Source: Brachypodius melanocephalos
Taxonomy: Eukaryota; Chordata; Aves; Passeriformes; Pycnonotidae
DNA: 64,000 bases
Direction: 5' to 3'
NCBI GenBank assembly: GCA_013398615.1
Contig: VZSR01000514.1
Coordinates: 8,179,316-8,243,315 of the forward strand
Below the pieces are notes generated by a model. It worked only from the letters and a program-made list of their open reading frames with translations. It was not told where the DNA came from and made no database searches. The position numbers were made by a program, and so were the translations under genes. Positions 38,199 to 50,700 of this stretch are shown here, one piece after another (within the stretch, counting starts at the first letter, position 1; each line of letters opens with the position of its first letter).

Positions 38199-39589
38199 TA
38201 AAGACTGAACAAGCAAAACAAAATATATTTTAAACTGTTTCCAAGTGTTTTGAGTTGTTCAGGCATGGGCGGTACCTACATTTGGGATCTCATGGAGTGT
38301 TAGGGATATTTACTGGGTATTTTTTCTTTTTCTCTGAATTTGTTTTATGAGCATAATTTGAACCTACCTCATTAAACAAACATATATTCTCACAAACAAT
38401 CCTTTTGCGTTTCATGGCAGTAGCTTATCATTCTTCGTATTTTTTGGCTCGCTACTCTAGTGACTTCTTAAAAAGTTGGAAAAGTTTGAAAAACAAAAAG
38501 TCTTGATCTCACCAAACAACTTGGAGAAACTCGGTGTGAGTTTTCGAAAGTGTTGTTATGAAGAAAACACCCAATTTGCACACTGTGTCTGAGGGATTTG
38601 TGAGGTTACTTTCCTTGCTCAGCTTCGAAAATCCTGCCTCCAAGACTCAGTCTCACAATTCAGTATGGAGAAGGGGAAGGCCACAGCAATATTGCCATGT
38701 CCAGGACACAGATGGCACCTGTGTCACCAGGGCAGACGAATTCCCTGCTGCCGGAGCAGATCCTGCTGCGTCATCCTGTTCCTGAACCCTCTCAGCAGGC
38801 AGCTGGGAGATTTAACAATTCAGCAGGGAATTTCGCTCCTAAACCCTTGACTGAGACTCATCCCCTAATGAATATGGGGCTTTATCCTCCCTATGTAACT
38901 CAATTGTGGATGTGCTTGTGAATATCTGATTTTTAACTTACTGAATGTGGCTCTCCTGCCAATACATAGGTGCAAGCTATGTCTGTAACTTTTGTATTTT
39001 TTGTCCATCTAATGAGTAAAAGCAAGGGACCCTCAGAGGGAAGCCTGCACTGCAAACCTGCCTGTGTGAGGCTGCTTGTGCAAATGAGGTTTTCAGGAAG
39101 GGGGGGTAAACACTGACTCTTCCAAAGAGGTTTACAAAGGAGATACAGTGCTCCACATTATGTAACAGAACTCTGGCTTTTCACTCGGGGAGACAGACAT
39201 TAAGGTGCATTAGTACTATCATTTGTATGTCTGTAAATATCAATAAAGTATGTTATTTGGCATTCACATTGACACAATGAAGGAGGAGGAGTATCCTTTT
39301 CAGGAAATTTCACGGAGCCATTCACAAACAAAAGCTCAGTAATTTAATCTTTCAAAAGCTCAATAATGCTAAGTTCAAAATTGCAGGTTTTAAACTAATG
39401 TACCTGATAAGTAATGATGACAGAATTTAAAAGGTCCATTATTTGGTAATCTAATATTCCCAATCCCGGTTATCTGTCAAAGAGAATACTCTCCCTTAAA
39501 CAGCGCTAATGCGTTCACATCTACATTAATCTCTCAGGGAGAATAGAAGCATTCTTTAGGGGCTTTATCTGCTCCCAAACGTCTGACTC

Positions 39590-39860
39590 CAGGAGGAGCC
39601 ATTTCGCACCGCTGCCGGGGCTGTGCCAATGACTCCCGGCGATGTCTTTGTGCCGTGGGTGCGATTTCTGCCGGGGACACACGGCCCCGAGCCCCCGAGA
39701 GGCGCTGCCAGCCCAGCCAGCCCTCGGTGCTGCTTTGCACGCTGTGCCCGGCGCCTCTGAACCTTCTGCTGCTTCTCCCCTCCAAAACAAACACAGCGCT
39801 CTGCTCCTGACCTGCTCTTCTCGCACCGAGCGGTGCTTTGCTGGGCAGCACAGCTCTGCT
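39590..39860. promoter_or_regulatory. Orphan CpG island far from any recognised gene
   Basis: I counted about 20 CpG in 39601-39840, against a few per kilobase on either side. The block is clearly GC-rich and has no CR1 or other repeat signature. Open frames of 92-159 codons overlap it on both strands, as expected of GC-rich DNA, and none has a recognisable domain. It lies about 33 kb upstream of the FAM204A promoter. It may be the promoter of an unrecognised transcript or a CpG-rich enhancer. No splice-supported gene could be built from it. Confidence 0.6.
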
Positions 39861-40196
39861 TTTCTGCTGTCATCTCCCACCCATGCTCCTGAAAGTCGTG
39901 GGACCGTGGTATCACTTTGACGGATTGAAAGGGCTGCTCCTCTCCTTTCTAGGGAATGAGGTGTGATCATACACACAAGAGATAGGATCAGGTGTGCCAC
40001 AGCTGCCCACGGAGTCTGAGCTCATGCAGGGGTGCTGTAGGGAAAGGGAGTCACTCCGTGTTTTCCTTGGATTTGCAGCCAAGGCTTCTTCCTCTCAGCT
40101 TACCTGCTCTAGAAAATTTTTCAGCTCTTTAAATCTCATCACTAGAGACGGTTTGGGCCTCAAGTAAGCCCGAGTCTGCCTTGCTCCATTGTAAAT

Positions 40197-40482
40197 TCAC
40201 AGAACACAGAATGATTTGGCTTGCTTTGGGACCTTAAACCCCATCTGGTTCCAACCCCCTGCCGTGGGCAGGGATGCCACGCACCAGACCAGGTTGCTCA
40301 TCCAACTTGAACACCTCCAGGGATGTGCTCCAGACATCCACAACATCTCTGGCCAACCTCTGCCAGATCCCCACCACCCTCCTAGCAGAGAATTTGTTAC
40401 TGACATCTAATTAAATCTCTCCTCTTTAGGTTTAAAACCGTTCCCCCTTGTCCTATAGCTATCTAGATGTATAAAAAGGAAT
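40197..40482 (-). mobile_element. CR1 LINE 3'-end fragment
   Basis: The plus strand runs ACAGAACACAGAATGATTTG, CCTTAAACCCCATCTGGTTC, CCGTGGGCAGGGATGCCAC, CCAGACCAGGTTGCTCATCC, AACTTGAACACCTCCAGGGA, CCACAACATCTCTGGCCAAC and CCGTTCCCCCTTGTCCTATA. This is about 285 bases of CR1 3' sequence in reverse orientation. Open frames of 64-69 codons inside it are repeat-derived. Confidence 0.95.
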
Positions 40483-42600
40483 TCCTGTGTTCAGGCTGAT
40501 GCAGGACTTTTCAAAGTGTGTGTGCAATAGAACAAAAGCAGTCACTACTTCAGGAGCACTGCACTTCCTGGCTGAATTTTTCAAACCCTGAAGTAGAACA
40601 TACATAAGTACACACAGAATTCCTTTTGGTTTTTACGTCTTTCTCTGTCTTAATTTTCAGAACTTAAAGACACCAAAAATTGACCCAGAAGGAAACTTTT
40701 CTAAATCATTATGTGTATCAATACAAAAGCTTTATTTGTAATGCTGCCTGGAGCACTGAAACAACGTGATTTCTCTGTGAATCCTATGGAACAGCATATA
40801 AATACACTTGGCATAGTGTTGTAAAGGAGTTCTGAAGGTGGTGCTAACTCAAAGGTTTTTTGTACAATTCAAAGAAAAGGAGAAATGGTCAGAATTGTGG
40901 TATTGTTGAGAAAATGTAGCTGTTTACCATGTCTCCAGGCTATTGGTTTGGGAAAGTAGTTGAGTGGAAATTGCTTTTAAAAAAATTCCTGTCCTGAGTC
41001 AGGAAAGAAAGTCTCATGTTCATGTGTGAAAGCAGCTCTGTTTAAATTTAAGAAGTGAAACAAAAGGTCCACTTCAAGGTATAGTATCTCTCCATGTGTA
41101 ATGCACTTAGGCCTATGAATAAAGGGGATATATTAAAAAAAAAATTAAGTTGCATATTAAAATTTCTAAGGAATCTGTCACATTCAACGTAATAAGCAGA
41201 TGGAGGGTTATAGTCTGTCATACATGGCTGCTTCGAAACAACACCCCACCACTGCCCAGAGAGCAGAGGGCCTTCCCAGCTCCTGCTGAAAACGGGGAGC
41301 TGCCTTGCTGCTGGTGTGGGTGCTGCCCATGTAAACTGCCTCCAGGAATCCAGCAAACCCAGCTGCCCAAAGAACAGGACTTACTTCAATCAGGAAAATC
41401 GTTCCAATGGTGAAATTACCACAGCCATTTCCAGGATGCTTGGAAGCTGTGGAATTTTGCTAAAATTGCTAAATTTGCTGTGGAAAACAAATGCCTCCAT
41501 TTAGAGAATGAGCCACATATCCAACCCCTGGCTGGAGACGCAGAAGGAGAGAGCTCTTCACCAAGTGTTGAAATCTGCATCCACATTTCAGTGTTTTGTT
41601 GAATCATGGCAAGGGCAGCAGGATATTAGCATGGCACGTGTAACCCTTGTGGGAACAGTGAATTTGTGCATGTCCATCCTCACCCCAGGTATGACACCCG
41701 GCCTGCCAGCCCCAAATCTGCTGCAGCCAAGGGGACAGCAGGCACAAACACAAACTGAAGAAATGTTTACTCTCTCCCCAGAAGCATTTTGCTCCAGGTT
41801 TGCCTCTGTGGAAGCCTGCAGGGAAAGCTGACCCTTTTAATCCTGTTTGGCACATTAGGCATTTATTTGGTGATATTTTGAAAAGTTTTGAGGGATTGAA
41901 TTACATTTTCTTGTGGCTGTATGACTCAGAGCAATTTGTGTCTTCACTGAAGGCATCTCAGTGCCACAATTTACACAGGAAGATCAAATCCTATGTATGT
42001 GCCACTGAGCTGGGAGAAGGTGCAGAATATTCTTTGTGTTTCTCTGTCTCACTCTGAGCCTTCACAACCAGGGAGTGCTCAGTTCCCACCTGATATATTA
42101 TATCTGATTGCCAAAGATAAATTGATCTTTATCTACAAAACGAGACCTTTCCTTCTGCTCCCATGAAAGCATCTTTCTGGATGATGTTTAAACAATTACA
42201 TATTAAAGAACCTTTGCAATATCAATAATTAAAAGTAAAGAGGTCAGAGAGTTTGTTTTCTGTACACCTAGGTAGTGCCTTCTCAATTCCAAACAAGCTA
42301 ACTAACAATTTCTGCCTTTAATTGCTTCTTTAGTCAGATTTTCTTAGCTTTCATTGCTTCACTGCTCCTTTGGGTGCTTTTAAAAGCTCAATATGTTTGT
42401 TTTGATTCATTCTTTTGTTAAATACCAGAGTTTGCACAGTTTAGTTCAGCTAGCCATCAACTCAGGAATACGCATGTTTTCATTTTTTTTATGCTGATCA
42501 TTCTGTCCTTCTAACAGATGACAGTATTCACAACTCACTCAAAAACCCATTCCAGGCCTGCCTTAAAAAGTCTGGATTTCTCCCCAGGTTTGTGGGTTTC

Positions 42601-42632
42601 CCCCCTTTTTTTTTGTCTTTTTTTTTTCCCCT
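42601..42632. repeat. Pyrimidine-rich low-complexity tract
   Basis: C and T runs (CCCC then T10 and T11 broken by GTC) form a polypyrimidine patch. No element was recognised. Confidence 0.8.
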
Positions 42633-42879
42633 CTGAATTTGCTCTACAGGTCTTTAGCTCCAGCTAGTGGCTTACTCCAAAATGCAAATTTTGTGCAGTG
42701 CTTTGGAAGAAAGGTGGAGTTTAGTCACAATTCTTATAGTATTCTGAAGTGTCTGTTGAGAGGGAGAATTATTCAGAGGCATTGGTTCTTCCTGGCTAAT
42801 TTGAGTTAACCCACAAAATCTTTAAAATGTAATAAACACACCTTTTTCCAATTGCAGGCTCCTGTGTTATCACATTGGG

Positions 42880-42965
42880 CCAAATTCTGCCCTCAAGTGT
42901 AGACTTGCAAAGCTCCTCTGGACTTCAAAGGGACCAGCTGGTATATGTCTTAAAGCAAAAACCCA
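42880..42965. mobile_element. Possible ancient palindromic DNA-transposon (MITE-like) relic
   Basis: The sequence GGGCCAAATTCTGCCCTCA followed by GACTTCAAAGGGAC and TGTCTTAAAGC resembles the hairpin-type nonautonomous elements common in reptiles and turtles (GGCCAAATTCTGCCCTCA...GACTTCAATGG...). Only one arm is clear. The family name cannot be fixed without a library search. Confidence 0.4.
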
Positions 42966-45419
42966 GATGTTTTATCAAATAAAAAGCTTTACCTCAGCTG
43001 CTACTTTGCACCCTTCTTGTTGAGAGTTGGTGCAGCTTTTGCACAAGGTGCACAAACAAAACTGGAAAGCTTTATTTTTAAATAGGGTTGGAGATTTGGA
43101 TCCACTTTTGGTGGGATTCCTTTTCTCTCAGGACTTTGTGGTGCACATGGATCTCTTCTGGCTCTGGAAGTCCCTTGCTCAGCCTGGGACAGAGGATTCC
43201 CTTGGCAAACTGTCCCCTGGAGGAGTACAAAAAGGAAGATTTTGGGGGTTCCACTGGAAAGAGGGCTCAGTACCCCTGCTGAGAATCTCTCTTGGGTGGA
43301 TTTGTGCTCAGGTTCTGCAGGTGCAGCCGTGTCCTACCTTGGTGAATCTGACCCTGCAGTCAGAGGCAGGGAGAATTTGAAAGAAAATGAACACTGGTGT
43401 GGAGGGGGGCAGGTTGTTTCCATATGAGGAGTGAAATAACATTTTTCCTGGGACAAATGATTGTGTCTTAATTCAATTAATTCACGCAACCTGCCCTAAT
43501 CCTCAGAATGTAATGTTTAGATGGTAAAAAACCAAAATGCAGTTTAAATTCATAGAAACCCACACATCACTTTCTCCTCAGGTTTCAACTGGGAGTTTCA
43601 TTGAAAGTGTAGATAAAATAAGTATAATTTAAAACTCTTTTCTTTCCCTCAGCCCCCACCCAGTACATACATCCTTACTCTGTGGGATAAAAGCGCATGG
43701 GCAGACACAAGTCAAGCTTTGTTGTGTGGCTCTCAGCACTGGCACCAATACAGATATGACTGCCTTGGCAGCACCTGAGGAAACCCATCTGAATTCTACA
43801 ATCCTCTTGTTTAAACCCAAAGACTCAAATGTCTGTTGTTTGTTCAAAGACTTTTATTGTTTCCATTTCATTACCTGGTGAACTGGATACTGGGACAGGT
43901 GTGTCTGCAGTCTGTTCATATTGACTGTCCATCTGAGATACCAGATAACATGATAATGCATTCCTGGGTTTCACAAACTTTGTCACTTCTGCCATAGAAC
44001 CCTGGCACCCAGTGTAAATAAATATATCTAGAATATACTAAATTCGATCCAGGTGTCTCCCCAAGGGCGGTAATCTGTTCCTGAAGGCCTAACCTTCCTC
44101 ATCAGTCAGAAATTCTGCTACTTCTACTCTATTGATTCAATCCTTTTCTGAAGGTGAGAAAAGCACCAGAGTACATTAAGAGATTTTATGTCAATATCTC
44201 AAATGTAGCTTTTGCCACAGCTGAAGCAAACTAAATAACATCTCTACTATGCAACACCAAGAAAACCTGTGCCTGCCCTGATACAGATACAGCTGTATCT
44301 CTGCTTTGTCTGTTAGTAAATCTAGGCACAAACTCATGTAGACATACCATTTATGTGTGAGTATATATATTTATATAAAAAATTACGCATCTGCACACAG
44401 TCTTCCACCAATTTTTCATTTCCTTATCTCTCACAGATATTTTCATTTAATTCCAATACATCAGAGAGTGACAGAACTAGTAGAATTGTTAAGTGCTTCC
44501 TAAGGTTCTGTTGTCAGCGTTATACCAAGGCAAAAAAATAACATTAGTGCTGTAATTTTCTACCAAGTCCACCAACAACACACTGGGGACACATGCAGAA
44601 GTCCACTGATCCACTAGGTCAGGGACCTGAAAATATTTGAAATTGTTCTTTAGAAAAATAAAATAACCACACTCTTTTTGAATTACTGTGGTCTTTCAAA
44701 GTCCATATAAAGTATTACGCAAGGAGACAAAGCTATTTTACCAGGCAGGCAGATATTCCAAATTACTGGTTCTTAACAAGCATGGTAATACATCAGTCAA
44801 AAGCAATAAATTTAAACTTAATGAAATCTCAATTTGCCTACAGTGCATTTCACTTTGACATTTTCTACATTGCCACGGTGCTTTGATAAAGTTTTTTAAA
44901 ATGCAAAGAAAGTGTCTGTAAGGCTAAAGAGCAGACTTGGTGCCATTGTGCCCAGTGGAACATTACAGTACTTAAGTTCCATCACTATATGCCCTGTGGC
45001 AGACTAAGCCTGAGTGCTAACATAGGTTCAGTTTTCATTATCATCATGTGATTATCCATTTTACTGCATTTAACTGATAATACAACTACCAGCTCACCTT
45101 AAAAGAATTAGCTTGGAGGTTTCATTGCTTTCCAAATGGAATTCATTTGACAAACAAATGACAATTAGCCCAGTCTCCCTGTTCTGTGTCAGGATGGTTT
45201 TTGATTGAACCTAGACCAATTTACAATTTTTAAATGAGTTTAGACATTTACATTTAAAATGTCTAGAGGAAATTAGCCTTGGGACATCTAACAGCCAAAA
45301 TGCTTTTTGAAGTTGATTATTATTTGATCTAGTACCCTCTACCTGTACATTTTGTTCTGACTTCAAAGTTTTGGAATGAAAATGCCACCTACACCTCAAA
45401 GCACTGGGAAAAACTTAAA

Positions 45420-46030
45420 AGCAGTTTTACTCATTATGTTATGCAAAGAAACCTATATTTTAATATTCGTTTAATATGGTTAGTTAGCTTTAATGACACC
45501 AGTTTGACAGTGTCATAGTTTTCGAATGTAAGACATTGATTGAAGTTTCCTGTGCTTGCCGGCGTTTTTTTGTAGAACGAAAGAATATCTTTTGAAGGTG
45601 AGATTCATATGCCCCACACTGCCATTCTACCACAGATAGAAGTGTAATCATTTGCAGATGAATGCATGTTTTTGTACAGAGCCAGAAATGTGTTGTGATT
45701 TTCGCATTATTCCGCGTATCAAACTCTTCATTGATTTTTGTTTTCCTGCGTGCTGAATCCGTCCGGCTGTATTCGTATTGATCTCAAAGCAGGAGGAACT
45801 CCTTATGAAAAATGGGTTGTCAATAATTCCATTATAAATATGCAGGCCCAGATAACATAGCCATGAAAATTGGGCTGAAATTAGGCACATGGTATCTCAG
45901 CCTTGAGGTAATTTGGACCATACTACTTTTATTTTGTATTATTAATTTATGCAATTTTCATAAAATTAGAAGTGCATTTGGCCACTGCAAAATTATGAGC
46001 ATAAAAATAATGTTGTTGCTTTTCTGGGTT
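45420..46030. promoter_or_regulatory. Candidate conserved noncoding element (AT-rich block retaining CpGs)
   Basis: About eleven CpGs survive in roughly 270 bases of otherwise AT-rich DNA (for example GCCGGCG near 45560, TTCCGCGTATC near 45710 and ATCCGTCCGGC near 45757). These are mixed with homeodomain-like ATTA/TAAT words, ATTGAT repeats and octamer-like ATGCAAAG. Unmethylated or selected enhancers often look like this, while neutral bird DNA loses isolated CpGs. It contains no open frame with a recognisable product and no repeat. Conservation is inferred, not measured. Confidence 0.45.
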
Positions 46031-47778
46031 CTGAGTCTTTAAAGCTCCACCTAATGCCTATGGGAATCTTACAACTTTCAGAAATGGATCTGCTTTATTT
46101 TAACAAAATCCCTATTTGCCTTGCAAGCAGTAATGGTCACTTGGGAAGTATTTTTCAAAAAACCATTTGACTTTTTGATATATCTGAGCAGACAAAATTA
46201 CTACAAAGTAAGGTTTTCTCTCGTGGATAAGTATTATTTTCTTACAACAGTTCCTACAAACCCTGCTTAAGAGGGTCTCAGGCTTCTGAGGCCTTAAATG
46301 TCCAAATAGAGCTGGAAGCAATTGATATTTTGGAAGAGGCTGGGTTAGAAACCTAGGTCTGAACCAGCACTCCTGTTTTCTCATGCCATGGTTGTCTACA
46401 GAATCAAAGGAACCCAATCTTGAGGAGTGAAACAATCTTGTATCATCATCAGGGCGCTATTGCCTAACTTTTAAGTAATTCCAATTCTTGTGGATGTCTG
46501 TGTGGTCTCAGTTGCCAGTGTTCAAAAATTCTACTTCACTACATGCACAGAATACCGATTTTTGCCCATCTTCAGCTAAAAATGTCTGGGCTCAACTGGG
46601 ATCCAGAGGTTTGATTCTTCTCCAACTTTGTTATCTGAGAGAATTGACCCAGTACCTCTAAATACCAAAGCAGACCTGTACAAATGTAGTGGGCACTGTT
46701 GATTTTAGAGGGAACAAGATGATGACACCCTAATTTTACCAGCTTAGGTCAGCCTCCCCAAAATGAGGGGATGATGGGATCACTTTCTTTGACAGTTGAC
46801 GTGAAGTGTCCTTCCCTCTTGGCACAGGGAAGGATTTAGGATAAATTCAAGCCTCTTTTGTCAACTCTGGAGCATACTGGTTTTGTGTATTCCCTCCACA
46901 AGGCACATAATTCTGCTTCTGCTTTGGATCTGAAGCCCAAGAGCCTTGTTTAGAGTTCCAAATTTTGCTCTGAGGACTCAGAGATTAAAAAGTGCGAGAG
47001 TCTCAGACAATCTGAGTAACCAAAGATCTATTGAGGCTTGAGTCTCAGTGTTCCACCAGTTATTCCTTGAAGAGGACAAAATCTTTGGCCTGAAACATTT
47101 CCTTGAGTGAAGAAGATTCTCAGAAAAGGGTAAAATGTAAAGTAAATAATGACCTGGGAAGAACCTTTGGTTAAACTGTGTTCGGCCTGCAATAACGGGG
47201 GCTTGAAAATGTGAGCAAATTTCAGTCAAAAGTGTATCATTACAGTCAGCTCAAAGTGATGCTGCCACAATTTTTCAGAAATAGTTATTAATATATTTTC
47301 TGTGCCTGGTATACTCTAAAATATGTACAAGTGTGCTAGAAACATTTCAGGTGTACTTCTTGCAAAAACAAGCACCCCAGGGATGGAGGTCAGAGACAGC
47401 TTTCCTGTAAAATCTTTAACTATTACATTCAAAATCTATAATTTTCTGTGGCCTAAAAAGCAAGTTTTTAAAAGTAGATACAGAAATCCTCAAGTAGGCA
47501 AATGTGAATGTCTGTAAGCAGGGGTGAAAGTGCAGTGCGTGGACTGCTCTCACTGCTCACCCATGTGATACAGGTATTTGGAGCATGAAGAAATGAAACC
47601 AGGGAGAGGCTGAAGATGTTTAGATCTAAATATGCTGCTGTAGAAAGAAAAGGAAATATTTTAGAGGAGAAGAAATGGTGGAGGTCCAAAGCATGGACCC
47701 CATTGACTTCCATGCTCAAAATCACCTTTCTCCAGCTCCCTGTATCAGCCTGACCTTATTCATGAGCACATAACTCTC

Positions 47779-47792
47779 AGAGAGAGAGAGAG
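47779..47792. repeat. (AG)7 short microsatellite
   Basis: Seven AG units are followed by GGAAAGAG purine sequence. Confidence 0.9.
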
Positions 47793-50700
47793 GGAAAGAG
47801 CAGGATGACAGTATTCCTAGAAAAAGTTGGGTTTAATTTATTATTTATAAATTTCATTTTGTACATATCTTTAGGGACATTAAGAGATTAGCAGTCATGC
47901 AGTTTGTTCTGAGCATTAATGCTAATCCTTAAAGATAGGTGAAGGGTAATTTCATTAGTTTTTATAAAGGTTTGGAATAAAACTAACCATTCAGTCAACA
48001 GTTTGAAAGGAGACATTTAGCACTGTGCTCTCTGCTCTCCCAGCAGGCTCTGCCTCTCACAGGAACATGTCAGCACAGACTGGCATCTCAGCAGTGAGGG
48101 TACATTTCTCAGACATTCTTTTATGTAAAATAGGTGGGTTCCTCTTTCCTAAATATGTCATATAAAATCATTGTCTCTGGCATGACATACAGTAGTTCAG
48201 GAAGGCAAGCTAATCTAGGAAATAAAGGGATACAGACTATTGATGCCAAAATCAGCAATTACATTGTATGAGATCTCATGAATAATTCCTGAGCTGTGGT
48301 TTAACATTAATCTGAGTGTTTAGTACAAAGCTGGGCCGACACCAATAAAATGCTGACTGATTTGTTTTAAAATAGTGCTCCTTCAGGCTTCACTACACTG
48401 CTTTGAAATGAATGCTTTTAGGTAATACCTCAACCTTGCCTCTGTAAAGCACAGACAGATGTACTCATGCGACTGCACGCTCAAACTTTACCATTATTCT
48501 TTTCCCCCTTAATTTTGGGCTGAAACCTTCTTTCCAAGTGCAATATTTAATACTAGCCATGACTTAGTTAAGTGGAGTTCATAACACAGAGCTTTTCCTT
48601 GCAGGAAAATCTTATCAACACAAGACTCTGGCATACTGAGTGGTGATACGTGGTACCTGTGTGTGGTTCAGGTGAAAGGGGAGGAAGCCATGAGGAGTGA
48701 AGAAAGCAGGAGATTACCAACCAAACCTCAGGAGAGTTTGGTCTGCTACAAGTGCTTCTGCATCATTAAATAATGCCTCTTTTCAATGAACATCAAAGGA
48801 CAATACAGAGCAGGTGAGTGCAACCATGGTGACCATCTCAGGACACACCATCCATGAGTTCTGAAGCACTTCTACCCATGCCCAGGGAATGCTAGAAGCA
48901 TTTGCCACCTCATTCACAGCTCCTGGCTCTGTAATGATGGCTTTGCCACTCAATAAGGGTAAAACACTGAATGTGGTCATTTCATCCACTAGCATTGCAT
49001 GTCTGTTCGAAATAAACCCTGGGCCTCACACAAACCCCCTATGTGCTGTTTTGGGGGGATCTTGGTTGATTGTTCCTACAAGAAAATATCCAAGCAAGGC
49101 AATCATCTCTGAGATGTTCTGCTTCTTCTCTTTCAGTTCTGCTCTCTGAGAAGCATTTCCACTCATGAAGCTCCTCACAGAGGAATCACCAAATCAGCAC
49201 AGTGAATGCAATGGAGAGTAATAACAAGATGGGCTACAGTACGCTGAGCTAAAAAGGTAATTTTTTACAAATGCTCCAATGAATGCTCTCACATTACAAT
49301 GTCTCATATCATCTGGAACTTGAAATATGGTAAACCAACTTTGGCTCGATTGGACCATAAAAATGGTCTTCAAAGGGAATTTCCAACTAAAATGCAATCT
49401 CCAGGATTGTGCACCAGCAGGTGTTGGTGGATTGTCTACATTTTCTTCCAACTCTGATTTTGCTCAAGCATAAATAACAGTAAGGAATAAGATCTTTGTC
49501 TGAATGACTCGTTTCTTCTTTATATATTTGTTTATAAAACTGCCTGGACATGACCGAGTACCCTGGAACTGACAGTGTGTGGAAGTATTCATTCAGTCTC
49601 CCCATTCCTAATATCAATATTTACATACTATGCATAGCAGTTTGCATTTCTATTGATATACAAACCTATTCTGGCTTGTCTGATCACCACAGCAGGAGGA
49701 AAGGACAATAAAATGAAGCAGGAATATAAAACAATCTGCCAGCTGAACAGCCAGGAGACTGAGGAGCTCTCTAAATGGGGTGGGAGAGGAACCATTTCCA
49801 CTCAGCAGCTGTGGATTAAGATGGAGTGTGAGGGAGGTGAAAGGTAATTCCATGAGCTGCTATCCTGTCTGGGAGAACATTTGCTACCCTTCACCCTCAG
49901 AAGAGAGTTTGTTCACTGTCCCACACTGTCTGCACAGGAATTATGGACTAACAGCTGAGGAGGATAAAGCTGCATCCCCAAAAGAGATGGATTTCTTGCT
50001 TGGCTTCTTTGAAGCTTTGTTTCTAGTCTTGCATCCCTGCCTTTTTGGCCTTACCCAGGGCTGAGGGAGGTGCTGGGGTGACCTGACAGGCTCACTGTGC
50101 TCTGCACATCCATTTCCAGCTTGCTCTGAGTGCCTCCTGCCCAGGAGCTCTCAGCACATGATGATCACCAAGCTGAGTGTTCCACCATCAGAGAAGAATC
50201 TCCTTAGAGGCACTTGCTAGTATTTTTTTATTGGCAAATGAGAGCTTGGAGAAGATAACTTAGCAGTGGGCACATTTAGGGTGCAGAAGGGTTTGAAAAT
50301 AATTACTCTTTTTGGGAATAATCTAACTATAGGTCGGGGGGTGGAGTTCATAGGGTTTTTTGAGGTCTTTTCAGAGCTGTTTGAAGGATTCCCTTTCAAG
50401 ATACTGCTCTCTCTTATATAAATCTTTGTTGCTATTAATATTTTCCCCATTCTTGACTCATGATATAAAGCAGCCCCAAGACTGATCCAACTTTTTTATC
50501 TCTTGATAAAATCCCCAGGAGTTACGTTACATTAGAAGTGTCATAATAAAGAATATTCCAAATATATCACTTTTTAGTTGCATGCCCTGGCATTTGGGAA
50601 TAGCCCAGCACTAACAATTACACCGTGTGATCCTCACAGATCTGCAAGGACAAGCTGCCTAATCCAGGAGAGGAAGGAGAAAAAAATACAGTTGTCAATA

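Larger units (their letters stand above)
40483..45419. other. Intergenic, no gene recognised
   Basis: Apart from the possible palindromic relic at 42.88 kb and a pyrimidine tract at 42.6 kb, no element is visible. The open frames at 41.0-42.1 and 43.0-43.4 kb overlap in several frames on both strands and look like chance. Confidence 0.7.

Noticed and set aside
48783..49149. Overlapping frames on both strands, including SIACLFEINPGPHTNPLC on the plus strand
   Set aside because: No domain or family recognised, no splice support, and frames exist on both strands; left as unassigned intergenic DNA.
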